This document shows, piece by piece, positions 17,470 to 25,816 of a stretch of DNA of 64,000 bases (position 1 is its first letter; every line of letters begins with the position of its first letter). The position numbers and the translations under genes were made by a program. Under the pieces are notes generated by a model. That model did not search any database, was not told where the DNA came from, and worked only from the letters and a program-made list of their open reading frames with translations. Origin of the DNA: Glaciihabitans sp. (GTDB taxonomy: Bacteria > Actinomycetota > Actinomycetes > Actinomycetales > Microbacteriaceae); assembly GCA_025463785.1 (NCBI GenBank), contig JAODBD010000011.1, forward strand, positions 220,045 through 284,044, given 5' to 3'.

Positions 17470-18037
17470 TTAACGCGCTCCCTTTTGGCGGCACAAGGGA
17501 TCCTCGACGTTTGGAAGATCGAAACCCGTTCCGTCATCCTCGGGATGTTCTGCGCTCTCGAAGAGATCGGTCATTCGGTGCGGCCTTCCGCTGGAGATCC
17601 TTGAGCGCGGTTAGTTTGGTCGTGTCCAGCTCAAACATGGCCGACTAACTACCAAAGTATTGCTGACCCTGAGTGTTGATTTCCTCAAAGTTATTGACGA
17701 TTTTCGAGACGGCACCGGACATGTCCGACGCCATTGTCTGCGCCAGGATCTAGGACACTTTCCTGAGGCTATCGACCTCGGACCCTAGCTGGGAGTCCGT
17801 TTTTGCTTCCGCCTTGGCTGCGTATTCTCGACAGACGTGATCTTGGGCAATTCGCCCAGTTCTAACGGACCCCGGTGGCGTACGCACGAAACTCACGCTA
17901 GTGCCCATCTCCGTGGTGGTCGAGGCTATGGGGGTTTGCCAGCCTGCATCAGCGCCACAGCGCGGGCCTGGAACTCGGGTGGATATGATCCCGGCACGAT
18001 TCATAGCCTTCCAGAAAGGCCTAAAACTCCGCCCCAT
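17470..18037 (-). pseudogene. decayed reading frame in the accessory region
   Basis: In one minus-strand frame a protein-like run (EYAAKAEAKTDSQLGSEVDS; MASDMSGAVSKIVNNFEEIN; MFELDTTKLTALKDLQRKAA) is interrupted by two in-frame stops. After one frameshift a further acidic run (SAEHPEDDGTGFDLPNVEDP) ends at a TAA near 17470. The residues look like real coding sequence but no family is recognised. The whole 17151-18157 stretch holds nothing else convincing. Confidence 0.35.
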
Positions 18038-18157
18038 CCGAGGTACCTGCGTCGTAAGGACAGATTAACGAGTAACCGAAATCCTCAGCCGCACCCCGCG
18101 GGCCAAAGTCTACTTTCTGTCATTGTCGCTCCCGCCATTTGGAATGGGCGAACCCCG

Positions 18158-19327
18158 TCATTCTCGCATGACGGTCGCAATCTGAACGCTGTTAGCCCGG
18201 ACCGTTGGCGCAAGGCTACCAACCAGCGCTGTGGCCATTCCTATAGCAACACCCACCAGGGCATATATCCAGGGGTAGGGCGGTGAAGACACCCCGTATG
18301 GTGCGCTGAAGGTACTTCCAATTAGCGAGTAAAACAGGCTCGAAAGAGGAATGGCTATCGCGCCAGCGAACACCGCAATAATCTGCGACTCGATGATCAT
18401 GATGAGCGGTATCTGTCGTCGCCTCGCACCGACCGCCCTGCGAATCGACAGTTCAATTGCCCGCTCACGAACGGAGCTAAGGCCGACGTTGGAAATAGCA
18501 AATATTGACGCTAGCAGGCCCAGCAATCCGACCGCGAGGAAACTGGATCGAGTTGCCAATATCTCGGAAGCGAGCTGCTGAATGGTGTCGCGCCGTTTGA
18601 CGTCCCATGTCGTTGACTCATTCGACAGGCTACTCAGCTGCGAAAGGCGCCGCTCGACTGTTTGGACGTCCGCGCCTGGACTGGACAGCTCAATGGATGC
18701 CGACAGCTGAGACCCGTTTTCGACGAGAAACTCGCGCACGTCATTTATGCTCACATACATCGATGGCGCCACTCCGCCATCGAGCACGACGCCTGAAACA
18801 ACTGCCGGCATCGAGTCGGACGCTGAAGTCCCGAGTGAGATGTCGGACCCCACACCAGCATTCAGCTGCTGTGCCATCGGCTGGTTGACGACCACATGTG
18901 GAAGTAAGTATCCGGGTTTGTCAGAAATCCAGTTGCCCGACACAAGTGGAAACGGGCGTATTGCTCGCAGGCTAGGCTCGGCAAATACGACATCAACATC
19001 ATGAAATTGAGAGCCGATGGTGACTCGAACGCTAGGGAGGGCAGCGGTAATTGTCGCATTCCCAGGACGAGCAAAAGTCTGAAGAAGTTCGCCCTCAACG
19101 TGGTGGGCCTCGTCCAGCGCCGTCGCCCCGGTGAGACCGCTTATGTCGATGGTCGTGACCGGCCCTCCAGCCAACATAGCGCGCTGCGTGACGGTCGCTT
19201 CGACCGTACCAGAGGCTGAATACACTGATACGATTCCGACAATCCCGACTACTAAACCCAGGCAGGTGAGGACTGTACGGACTGGAAATCCGACAACTCC
19301 CTGCCATGCGACTCTTCCGACCTGCAT
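18158..19327 (-). CDS. ABC transporter permease, FtsX/MacB type
   Basis: 389 aa. It has the MacB/FtsX plan: one N-terminal helix (about residues 15-38), a large extracytoplasmic domain (40-265), then three C-terminal helices (near 270-290, 315-340, 355-378). The family signature SSVRERAIELSIRRAVGARR precedes the second of these. Members couple ATP hydrolysis to movement of peptides, lipoproteins or toxins rather than forming a simple channel. It starts immediately after the ATPase stop codon and is the last gene of a five-gene cassette. Confidence 0.92.
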   Translation of the reverse strand: MQVGRVAWQGVVGFPVRTVLTCLGLVVGIVGIVSVYSASGTVEATVTQRAMLAGGPVTTIDISGLTGATALDEAHHVEGELLQTFARPGNATITAALPSVRVTIGSQFHDVDVVFAEPSLRAIRPFPLVSGNWISDKPGYLLPHVVVNQPMAQQLNAGVGSDISLGTSASDSMPAVVSGVVLDGGVAPSMYVSINDVREFLVENGSQLSASIELSSPGADVQTVERRLSQLSSLSNESTTWDVKRRDTIQQLASEILATRSSFLAVGLLGLLASIFAISNVGLSSVRERAIELSIRRAVGARRRQIPLIMIIESQIIAVFAGAIAIPLSSLFYSLIGSTFSAPYGVSSPPYPWIYALVGVAIGMATALVGSLAPTVRANSVQIATVMRE

Positions 19328-20065
19328 CTATGCACGCTCACTGAGGTGTGCTGCTGCTGCCAGCCGATTCGTGGGTCTCTCGGTCAATTCCGATACGCCA
19401 CCGCGGCGCAACTCAAATATCCTCTGCATTTTGCTGGCCACGTCTATGTCGTGAGTCACGACAATGAGGCACGTCAGGTGCTGTGCGACCAAATCCAACA
19501 TCTGACCGACAACGTGAGCGCCCGTCTCAATATCTAACGATCCGGTCGGTTCGTCTGCTAATAGCAACGCCGGGCGACGAATAAGTGCGCGCGCGATCGC
19601 GACGCGCTGCTGCTCACCGCCGGACAGCTGACGCGGACGTTTCTTCCATGCATCCGCCAACCCGACTGCGTCCAATTCAGCCAGCGCTCGCGCCCTCATG
19701 CCGTTTCGGTGGCGACGGGAAGATTGCCGCAGCGGGGCAAGTACATTTTCCATGACCGACAGATGTGGTATTAGTGAGAATCTCTGAAATACAAATCCAA
19801 CACTCGAGCCACGGATGTCGTCGATCCTCGACTGAGACAGTTTGGATGTGTCTCGTCCATTGAGCATGTAGATCCCAGAATCGAATTTATCCATTAGCCC
19901 GAGTGTTGCAAGCAAGGTGCTCTTGCCGGAACCGGACTTGCCGATGAGGGCTAGCGATTCTCCCGCTCTTGCCTCCAAAGAAATGTCCGTGAGGAGCGCT
20001 CGTCCGTCGGGTAACGACTTCGAAACCGTGCGAATTTCAACAACTGGCGCCTGGGGGTTATTCAT
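19328..20065 (-). CDS. ABC transporter ATP-binding protein (MacB/LolD type)
   Basis: 245 aa from the ATG at 20065, which overlaps the upstream adaptor stop codon (the longer frame upstream is not credible). All motifs are intact: Walker [11 protein letters not shown]-loop FVFQRFS, signature LSGGEQQR, Walker [10 protein letters not shown]-loop VVTHD. It is the cytoplasmic motor for the FtsX-type permease encoded next. Overlapping starts and stops along the operon imply coordinated synthesis. Confidence 0.94.
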   Translation of the reverse strand: MNNPQAPVVEIRTVSKSLPDGRALLTDISLEARAGESLALIGKSGSGKSTLLATLGLMDKFDSGIYMLNGRDTSKLSQSRIDDIRGSSVGFVFQRFSLIPHLSVMENVLAPLRQSSRRHRNGMRARALAELDAVGLADAWKKRPRQLSGGEQQRVAIARALIRRPALLLADEPTGSLDIETGAHVVGQMLDLVAQHLTCLIVVTHDIDVASKMQRIFELRRGGVSELTERPTNRLAAAAHLSERA

Positions 20066-20912
20066 TGAGAAGTGTTGGGCTCGGCACATACACCACATCG
20101 CCTTCGGACAGTCCCGCAGTGACGACAATGCGGAACCCGTCCGTTGCACCCAACGTGACGGACGTGGTGACGGGACCGTGTGCTGTCTTGAGATACACCT
20201 CACCTTGATCGCGAGTTCCCGCGACTGCGGCGATCGGTAGGACCAGCGCGTTGTGGGTCGATGCAAATCTGATTGCCAGGATTCCTGACAGGCCGGCAAT
20301 CACTTTTTCGGAAGACGGAATTGCGCACGAGATGCTCGCAGCGCCGCCACTATTCCCGCCACTCCCCGGAGTCGGACGGGGATCAAGGAGCACGCAATCG
20401 AACGGCCCGCCGGTGCCAATGATTTGCGCCTTCGCAGACACAGGCGCGCTCGTGAACTTCAAAAGGTCGACTGGGCTTAGCTCCGCCTGGAGCGTAAATC
20501 CAGCATATGTGGCTCGAACCAACGGCAAGCCGGGCACGACTTTAGCCAAATTGGGCTGAAGCGCGGTTACGTCCCGGTACTCTTTGGACAACTTGATCGG
20601 ATACGACCGCCCTCTTGCGCCGACCACCGAGAGAGCGCCGACGCTGTCGACCACAAAAGTTCCTGCTACGTGGGAGGTGATGTCGACGGACGTGCCGCTT
20701 CCAACTGTTCCGTCAATTGTCAGAACGGGCGTCACATCTCCTCGCACGACTCTGGCAGTTGTGGAGGGGGCAGTCGTCGTTTTCGATATGCCGGCACCGG
20801 GGTTTGGGTCCGGGGTGCTGCAGGCCTCGAGCGCTAAGGACAACGTCCCGAGAACGAGCACCGCGAAGATGGCTCGCGAAGTTGAGGGGCGCAGCAGATG
20901 TCGTCGTGTCAT
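20058..20912 (-). CDS. MacA/RND-type periplasmic adaptor-like lipoprotein
   Basis: 284 aa from the ATG at 20912 (ATGA overlap with the previous gene). A signal sequence ends in a possible lipobox, LALEAC. The beta-rich body resembles adaptors: RGDVTPVLTIDGTVGSG near the start, a mid-domain, and VTLGATDGFRIVVTAGLSEGDVVYV at the C-terminus, a classic adaptor ending. The long coiled-coil hairpin of Gram-negative MacA is missing, as expected without an outer membrane. It probably works extracellularly with the ATPase and permease. Confidence 0.8.
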   Translation of the reverse strand: MTRRHLLRPSTSRAIFAVLVLGTLSLALEACSTPDPNPGAGISKTTTAPSTTARVVRGDVTPVLTIDGTVGSGTSVDITSHVAGTFVVDSVGALSVVGARGRSYPIKLSKEYRDVTALQPNLAKVVPGLPLVRATYAGFTLQAELSPVDLLKFTSAPVSAKAQIIGTGGPFDCVLLDPRPTPGSGGNSGGAASISCAIPSSEKVIAGLSGILAIRFASTHNALVLPIAAVAGTRDQGEVYLKTAHGPVTTSVTLGATDGFRIVVTAGLSEGDVVYVPSPTLLNE

Positions 20913-21445
20913 GGGATCGCTATGCCAAAGTCGACACAACCCGAGGCCATGTCGTCCCGGATGCCACTTGGATCACCCAGCTTGGCAGGATCGACTACAT
21001 GAGTCCGCCAACCGTGGGTTGGATCGTCGACGTACGTTTTCGCGAAGTCTGTGGTGTCAAATGAGGAAATTCTCTTCAGAGCAATTGCTTCGCGTGGGGA
21101 GTCATTTGCGGCGAATGCCACGAGGTATTCGCGTTCCCAAGTACACAGCCAATAAAAGTAAACGGGAGCCTTCGCGGCTCCAATCTGGCCACTATTCTGG
21201 CCAAGGTTCTTCGGCGGATTCTCAGGAATGGAATCGCCCTTTGGAAGCGGTAACTTAAAGCTTTTCACCGTTGAGTGGTAAACCGACACAAGTTGGGGCC
21301 CCGACAAGATTGCTTGAGCGGAAGTCGGAGCTTGACTTTTTGGGCTGGACGAGCATCCGGTAAGCAAGATCAAAGAGATCGCCAGAACAGCCGCGCCGAT
21401 TAGGCGGACGCCTTTCGGCGTCCGCCTAATCGTCGCGTTTACCAA
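20909..21445 (-). CDS. hypothetical lipoprotein of the secreted-protein/ABC cassette
   Basis: 178 aa. The signal peptide ends in a lipobox (ISLILLTGC) followed by SSSPKSQ, so it should be membrane-anchored outside the cell. The rest (YFYWLCTWEREYLVAFAAND, SGCVDFGIAIP) matches no family I recognise. The only usable start is a TTG at 21445 overlapping the previous stop codon; the first codons form a 14-bp perfect hairpin. It is coupled to the adaptor by ATGA. An accessory or immunity lipoprotein is one guess. Confidence 0.75.
   Translation of the reverse strand: MVNATIRRTPKGVRLIGAAVLAISLILLTGCSSSPKSQAPTSAQAILSGPQLVSVYHSTVKSFKLPLPKGDSIPENPPKNLGQNSGQIGAAKAPVYFYWLCTWEREYLVAFAANDSPREAIALKRISSFDTTDFAKTYVDDPTHGWRTHVVDPAKLGDPSGIRDDMASGCVDFGIAIP
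21399..21430 (-). promoter_or_regulatory. very stable GNRA-capped hairpin at the first gene junction of the cassette
   Basis: ATTAGGCGGACGCC and GGCGTCCGCCTAAT are perfect 14-bp arms around GAAA on the mRNA strand, 9 bp after the stop codon of the secreted-protein gene and inside the first codons of the lipoprotein gene. No T-tract follows. It probably stabilises or partly terminates the upstream message so that the secreted protein is made in excess. Confidence 0.7.
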
Positions 21446-21870
21446 GTAAGGTTTCCTGCCCAGTCATTGGGGATCACGTAGTGCTCACCCATCCGGCCGT
21501 TAATTGCGTAATGTCCATAGGGAATGCTAGACGATCCCGCTGTGGTGTGAAACGAGCGAGTCTGACCTGATGAGTCCCACGATGGTGAATCAGTGATCTG
21601 CACGTTGGCTGTGTTCCGAAGTCCAAGTTTGAACCAGTCCTGACCGTTGTAAAGTCCGACTGAGTTGGTGCAGTTGAAAGATGCCGCGCCGCCGGAGTTG
21701 TAGCGGTAGGTCCCATATTGAATTAGGGACCCATCGTTGCTGAGCGTGCCCGAGATGCCTACGGTGGTCGATGCAGATGCACTCAGCACGCCTGTTGTGG
21801 CCGCCAGGATCGCCGCAACAGCAAGAACGATTATGCCTTTTGAACCCAATCCAAACTTGGTTCCTAACAT
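21439..21870 (-). CDS. small secreted protein of unknown function heading an ABC cassette
   Basis: 143 aa from the ATG at 21870 (GGAAGAGAA ribosome site). A Sec signal peptide is clear (basic start, hydrophobic IIVLAVAAILAATTGVL, cleavage after SASA). The mature part of about 109 residues is rich in Ser, Gly, Asn, Thr, Tyr and Trp, has one Cys (FNCTNS), and has a beta-sheet character (YGTYRYNSGGAASF, QDWFKLGLRNTANVQI). I recognise no family. Being first in an operon with a lipoprotein and a MacAB-like pump, it could be a bacteriocin-like or signalling protein; that is inference only. Confidence 0.75.
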   Translation of the reverse strand: MLGTKFGLGSKGIIVLAVAAILAATTGVLSASASTTVGISGTLSNDGSLIQYGTYRYNSGGAASFNCTNSVGLYNGQDWFKLGLRNTANVQITDSPSWDSSGQTRSFHTTAGSSSIPYGHYAINGRMGEHYVIPNDWAGNLTW

Positions 21871-22039
21871 TTCTCTTCCCTTCCAATATGAGCCGACTGC
21901 CCCGTAGCTCCTACGCGTGGACAGCGTGCCAGACAGCACCTTTGGAAGATAACAGACTGATCCTCAGAATACAGTCCGCATTTCGGGGGACTAATCCTCA
22001 ATGTGGCGAGAGCGCGGACCGCACAACGAACCGTCCCAG

Positions 22040-22372
22040 TCATGTCGCCATTTTGTTCGCGGCGCCACCGGTTGATGCGCCGATATTTTGAGCGTAATAG
22101 TGGCGCTCGTATTCCGCGGGTGGAATGCTCCCGGGGAAGCTGCGGAGTCGTTCATTGCTGTACAAACTGAGCCAGTCGAAGGTGATCTCCTCGGCATCCG
22201 TGAGGCCTTGGGGGGCGGTGCGAAAGGGTGAGTCCTTGGCGATCGCTTCGTTGTTGAACAGGCCATCAGGGTCGCCGCCGCCGCGTTGTCCTATGTGTCG
22301 TCGACGGTTCCGATCGAGGCGGCGAGCCTTTTTGGACGACGGTTTCGGTGAAACGCACGGAAGTGCGTTGGG
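22040..22372 (-). pseudogene. decayed IS3-type transposase fragment
   Basis: Minus-strand frames give the C-terminal part of an IS3-family integrase-core transposase: SIGTVDD, an in-frame stop, DNAAAATLM, then after a frameshift LFNNEAIAKDSPFR, FDWLSLYSNERLRS and PGSIPPAEYERHYYAQN. The N-terminal half and the rest of the element are gone, and no inverted terminal repeats were found. It marks past transposition upstream of the secreted-protein cassette. The 21871-22039 gap holds the cassette promoter region but no certain -10. Confidence 0.82.
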
Positions 22373-23166
22373 ACCCGACCTCGCTGAGGTGGATCATTCC
22401 GGCACGATCGGGTGACTGGTGGGATCGCGTCGCCAGGCTCCTTGGCGCAATTCACGGGACCGAGTGGCTCGGGCAGTTGCAAGACGTTCAGGACCCGCAC
22501 TACATCTCGCGCGTGGCAAGTGAGCTCGTGCACGCCACCGGCATATCCCTCAACGATCGAAGAGGACCGTCCCCACGGGATCTTCTCCGTGATCTCGAGC
22601 GACGGGACGTAGACGGCGGTGTGTTCCCCGACGGTCGCCCCTTTGATGTTTTAGATCGTGGCATTCTGTCCGAACGACCCTATGTGGTTCGAACGAGGAT
22701 CTTGACGATCGATGGGCAGTCAAAGACGGTCGACGCCGTATATCGTTTGCCTCCTTCATCAGATTCGGGTTTGTCATTTCTGGAGATTCCGTCGACGGAA
22801 AGTGCGCCGCTAGTGAACCCCACCGTCTCATCAACGCCGCTTCCAGGTGATCGGATACGAGTCCGGCTGCCAACGGCGGATGTGCGTGCTCTAGCTGAGT
22901 TCTATTCTCCAATCGTGGGCCGCGAACTGGTCGTCGACGGTCTGTCGGTATCGCTGTCCGACGAACTCGAGTTCGTTCAGGTTGGTACCGAACCCGCTTT
23001 GTGGAGTGCGGACGCACAAGTGCAGATTCAAGTTGCAGATATTCGCGCTCTAGCCGCCGAGAATCAGATGTCGGCAATAAAGGGACCGATGGGCGCGAAC
23101 ATCAATACTGTTGACCCGGACGGAAGAGCCGTTCTGATTTCGGAACAGACTCGGTCGGGTACGTGA
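22348..23166 (+). CDS. hypothetical protein with a possible VOC-like C-terminal domain
   Basis: 272 aa. Residues 165-265 (VRLPTADVRALAEFYSPIVG, ending VDPDGRAVLIS) resemble a glyoxalase/VOC fold, though the metal ligands are not convincing. The N-terminal half (RSGDWWDRVARLLGAIHG, FDVLDRGILSERPYVV) is unrecognised. The GTG at 22348 lies inside the decayed transposase, so the true start may be a little downstream or the gene may be fused to IS debris. It is followed after 19 bp by the DUF2188 gene. Confidence 0.6.
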   Translation: MKRTEVRWDPTSLRWIIPARSGDWWDRVARLLGAIHGTEWLGQLQDVQDPHYISRVASELVHATGISLNDRRGPSPRDLLRDLERRDVDGGVFPDGRPFDVLDRGILSERPYVVRTRILTIDGQSKTVDAVYRLPPSSDSGLSFLEIPSTESAPLVNPTVSSTPLPGDRIRVRLPTADVRALAEFYSPIVGRELVVDGLSVSLSDELEFVQVGTEPALWSADAQVQIQVADIRALAAENQMSAIKGPMGANINTVDPDGRAVLISEQTRSGT

Positions 23167-23185
23167 TGAAAAGAAAGAGGAGGTG

Positions 23186-23431
23186 ATGAAAATTCCAGAA
23201 GCAAACCAGAGAAGCGTAGTTCCGGACGGCGAGGGAGGGTGGAAGGTCGAGAAGCCGGGCGCCCAGCGCGCGTCGGCACGAACTGACACTCAGGCTGAAG
23301 CGATCGATCGAGCTCGCGAGATCCTTCAGAACGATGGTGGTGGCGAACTAAAAATCCACAATCGGCAGGGCGTTATCCGCGACCAAGACACAGTTGCGCC
23401 GGGGAACGACCCGACAACGTCCGAGGGATAA
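23186..23431 (+). CDS. DUF2188 family protein
   Basis: 81 aa from the ATG at 23186 (adjacent GTG at 23183); GAGGAGG lies just upstream. VVPDGEGGWKVEKPGAQRAS, TQAEAIDRAREIL and GGELKIHNRQGVIR are the DUF2188 pattern, a short domain found singly in many bacteria with no assigned biochemical role. It is probably co-transcribed with the preceding gene and followed by a hairpin. Confidence 0.85.
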   Translation: MKIPEANQRSVVPDGEGGWKVEKPGAQRASARTDTQAEAIDRAREILQNDGGGELKIHNRQGVIRDQDTVAPGNDPTTSEG

Positions 23432-23439
23432 ACGTTCGT

Positions 23440-23470
23440 GTGCTCGATGCAACCCGAACGCGTCGAGCAC
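23440..23470 (+). terminator. hairpin after the DUF2188 gene
   Basis: GTGCTCGA and TCGAGCAC are perfect 8-bp arms with a 15-nt loop, 9 bp after the stop codon. No T-tract follows, so termination strength is uncertain. The rest of the gap to 23727 holds nothing recognisable. Confidence 0.45.
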
Positions 23471-23727
23471 AGCGATCGCTTACAAGCTGTACCCGTGGCA
23501 TTCCTTGAAATAGTAGGACTGCATCTCGCCGCCAATCCTTAGTTGAAGATGAGTTAATCATTCAGTCGCCGGGTTGGCTTGTGCGAGCGGACATTGGCAC
23601 CCCGCCAACGTCGAGGCAGGCCTATGCTCACCGACACGATCGGACTCAGATCCCGCTCTAATGACCACGGCAGAAATGGTTGACCAAATTTATCGCGTCG
23701 TGAGAAGGCAGCCGGCAGGCGAATAAG

Positions 23728-24399
23728 CTATCCGCCGAGACCTACCTCAGGCAGCAGGGGATGCCTTTTCAAGAAATCTGCCGCACGCGCTTCCGATCGT
23801 GATCGTTCCTCGGCGTTGAACGCGGTGTCTGTCGCTTCCCATGTGAATTCGCTGGTCAGTTTGATACGGCCCGCAATCGCCTCACGATTCATTGGCAGTA
23901 GATCCCGCCACATATCTTGCTGCGGGCCAACGAAACAGAGCAAGCTCCAATAAATACCACTAACTTGGGCAAAGCAGAATTCAAGTTCTCTGTAGCAGGC
24001 TTCGAATCGATCAACGTCCCATATGAGTTCGGGTTTGTTAGTGGGGCCACCAACGCCTTTGGCCGCGCTGACGAATTGTCCCGCATCCTGCTCGACCCAC
24101 TGGTCGTGAACAACGCGATTGCGGAGCACGTGTGCGTTCCAGAGACGGTCGAGCGCTGCGATGCAGTCGTCGAGGTAATCCTGATCGATACCCGTGGCCT
24201 TTAGCATCTTCTTAACATCGCGGTGCACTACGCCAAACCCGTCAGGCACAACGGCCCAGCTGAAGCCTCCACCGCCGTTCGAAGCCAGCTGACAATACAG
24301 GGTCCTGAGCATCGATTCGATCTGCGCCTCTTTGCGCACAACGCGGCCAGCCCAAAGAGCTACCTGATCGGTGTGAGTCAGGTCGGAGATGTCGGTCAT
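23728..24399 (-). CDS. hypothetical cytoplasmic protein
   Basis: 223 aa, no recognised family. It is largely helical with Trp-rich segments (LRNRVVHDQWVEQDAG, FAQVSGIYWSLLCFVGPQQD). RNRVVHDQW resembles the RNxxxH-type motif of HEPN-like helical domains, a weak but notable likeness. The ATG follows a TACGCT -10 box by 6 nt without a ribosome site, so the mRNA should be leaderless. The 16 bp ending in this ATG are identical to those before the next upstream gene. Confidence 0.65.
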   Translation of the reverse strand: MTDISDLTHTDQVALWAGRVVRKEAQIESMLRTLYCQLASNGGGGFSWAVVPDGFGVVHRDVKKMLKATGIDQDYLDDCIAALDRLWNAHVLRNRVVHDQWVEQDAGQFVSAAKGVGGPTNKPELIWDVDRFEACYRELEFCFAQVSGIYWSLLCFVGPQQDMWRDLLPMNREAIAGRIKLTSEFTWEATDTAFNAEERSRSEARAADFLKRHPLLPEVGLGG

Positions 24400-24430
24400 G
24401 CCCGAAGCGTAGCGCTAGGACAACGCCGGT

Positions 24431-24895
24431 CTATTGAGCTTTTGGAGCCATTCGTTCTTTCGGCGAAACTCCGATCTTTTCTTGCATAAGAACACCCACC
24501 TTCGTTCGGGCGTCCACCAACCTCTCCCAATCGACCTCTTTGGCTTCCTCGTTCTCGTCAAGCTCCAGTGCCTTCTTAGCAATGTCTTGATATGCAGATG
24601 CGGCCAGGTATACGTTTTGTGGGCCGATCAGGCCGACCGCGCTCACGGCGTTGAACGCCTTCGCCATCGCTTGGCGGGTGAATCTGCCTGTTTCGTTGCG
24701 TTCCAGCGACAGGTTCAGGAAGTCCGACTCGACGAGGAATTCCCGATAGACCTCGTATCTGCGCTCTCGGAGCCAACGTTCCTTGTCAGCGCGGTTGCGG
24801 CGTTTGTCTGCTCTCACTGCAAAGAAGGCATTCACAAGGGCGGCCGCGACGGCGCCGGTCGCAAGCGAAACGACGATCGTTTCAACGACATCCAT
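24431..24895 (-). CDS. hypothetical membrane-anchored protein
   Basis: 154 aa from the ATG at 24895. One N-terminal transmembrane helix (VVSLATGAVAAALVNAFFAV) is followed by a basic, charged cytoplasmic helix (RADKRRNRADKERWLRERRY) and a helical body. Helix-plus-coil architecture of this kind is common in small actinobacterial proteins of unknown role. It carries the same leaderless TACGCT-TCGGGC-ATG start as the gene 31 bp downstream, so each appears to have its own promoter. Confidence 0.65.
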   Translation of the reverse strand: MDVVETIVVSLATGAVAAALVNAFFAVRADKRRNRADKERWLRERRYEVYREFLVESDFLNLSLERNETGRFTRQAMAKAFNAVSAVGLIGPQNVYLAASAYQDIAKKALELDENEEAKEVDWERLVDARTKVGVLMQEKIGVSPKERMAPKAQ

Positions 24896-25107
24896 GCCCG
24901 AAGCGTAGTGGTACTGGCTGGCCCATCCCGCCAAGCGTGGCTGATTGCGATCCCAGCAACCGGACTCGGCTTCCATTGTGTTAATTATGTCGCCCGCAAG
25001 ATTCATTCACTCTCTAACCAAACCGAGAACCGCGCCGCTAAGACTGCACCGAGCGTTGACGCCGCCGCCAAGTATCACCCAGCTGCAGCCCAGGCGTGCT
25101 GGGAGCC

Positions 25108-25695
25108 TCAATGATCGTGGGCGCCGCGCATCCGGACATTTCGCCTTCGTAGGTGCGTGCGTACAGTCTCGGCATTGAAACCAAGCCGACCACCGATCTT
25201 GGCGCAAGACAGCCCCGATTGGTACAGCAGTACTGATTCGTCGACCTGCGTTTCTGACATTGTGCTGTCGCGAATGGGAATTCGATGGGCGACCAACTGC
25301 TCTGCGATCGTTGTGCGATGGACCTGGAACTCTCGAGCCAGCTGGACCATGCTTCTGCCGGATCTGTAGCCGTCAATGACGCAACTAACTTCATCGGGGC
25401 GAAGCTGACGAGCTCTGTGCGGCGATCTCGGGGGAGCCGTGCGCGCTCCAAAGCCCTTGACCTTAGCCAGCTTCCTGAGGTGTTCTACCTCAGAAGCATT
25501 TTTTCGATAAGAGGCGACAAGGCCCACCACGTAGGCGCTGGTCGCTAGTCGGTGGTCGAACGCTCGACACTTCTCACGATTTCGGTGCAAGATCCCAGAA
25601 TCGCTATGGGATAGGTCGCGAGCAACCTGAAACCGCACTTCTACTATGCTGCAAACACTGAGACAGCCGACTCCCGATGTAGTTGTGGGGCACAA
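25108..25695 (-). CDS. helix-turn-helix protein resembling serine-recombinase-associated tails
   Basis: 195 aa in the open frame from a TTG; the true start is uncertain (GTG options at about 25638 and 25527). Two consecutive helix-turn-helix units are visible: VSCVIDGYRSGRSMVQLARE with VHRTTIAEQLVAHRI, and LLYQSGLSCAKIGGRLG with NAETVRTHLRRRNVRM. This tandem arrangement matches the HTH tails found with serine recombinases in actinobacteria. No resolvase catalytic domain is present, so it is either a stand-alone DNA-binding protein or a recombinase remnant. Confidence 0.6.
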   Translation of the reverse strand: MCPTTTSGVGCLSVCSIVEVRFQVARDLSHSDSGILHRNREKCRAFDHRLATSAYVVGLVASYRKNASEVEHLRKLAKVKGFGARTAPPRSPHRARQLRPDEVSCVIDGYRSGRSMVQLAREFQVHRTTIAEQLVAHRIPIRDSTMSETQVDESVLLYQSGLSCAKIGGRLGFNAETVRTHLRRRNVRMRGAHDH

Positions 25696-25816
25696 TTCGT
25701 TCGCAATCCATTTGGTCTGATCATTCGACCGTGGATTGAGGGGATGCGTTCGGTCCTCGTCGCAGCCACCAAACCCTTGACCAATACCGGGACGAAGTCA
25801 CGAATGGAGCCATCTC

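Noticed and set aside
17412..17648. 78-codon plus-strand ORF in the 17.2-18.1 kb gap
   Set aside because: No ribosome site or promoter spacing, and the opposite strand carries a more protein-like, though decayed, frame.
17837..18286. 149-codon plus-strand ORF overlapping the ABC permease end
   Set aside because: Overlaps a well-supported permease gene and shows low-complexity, His/Pro-rich shadow composition.
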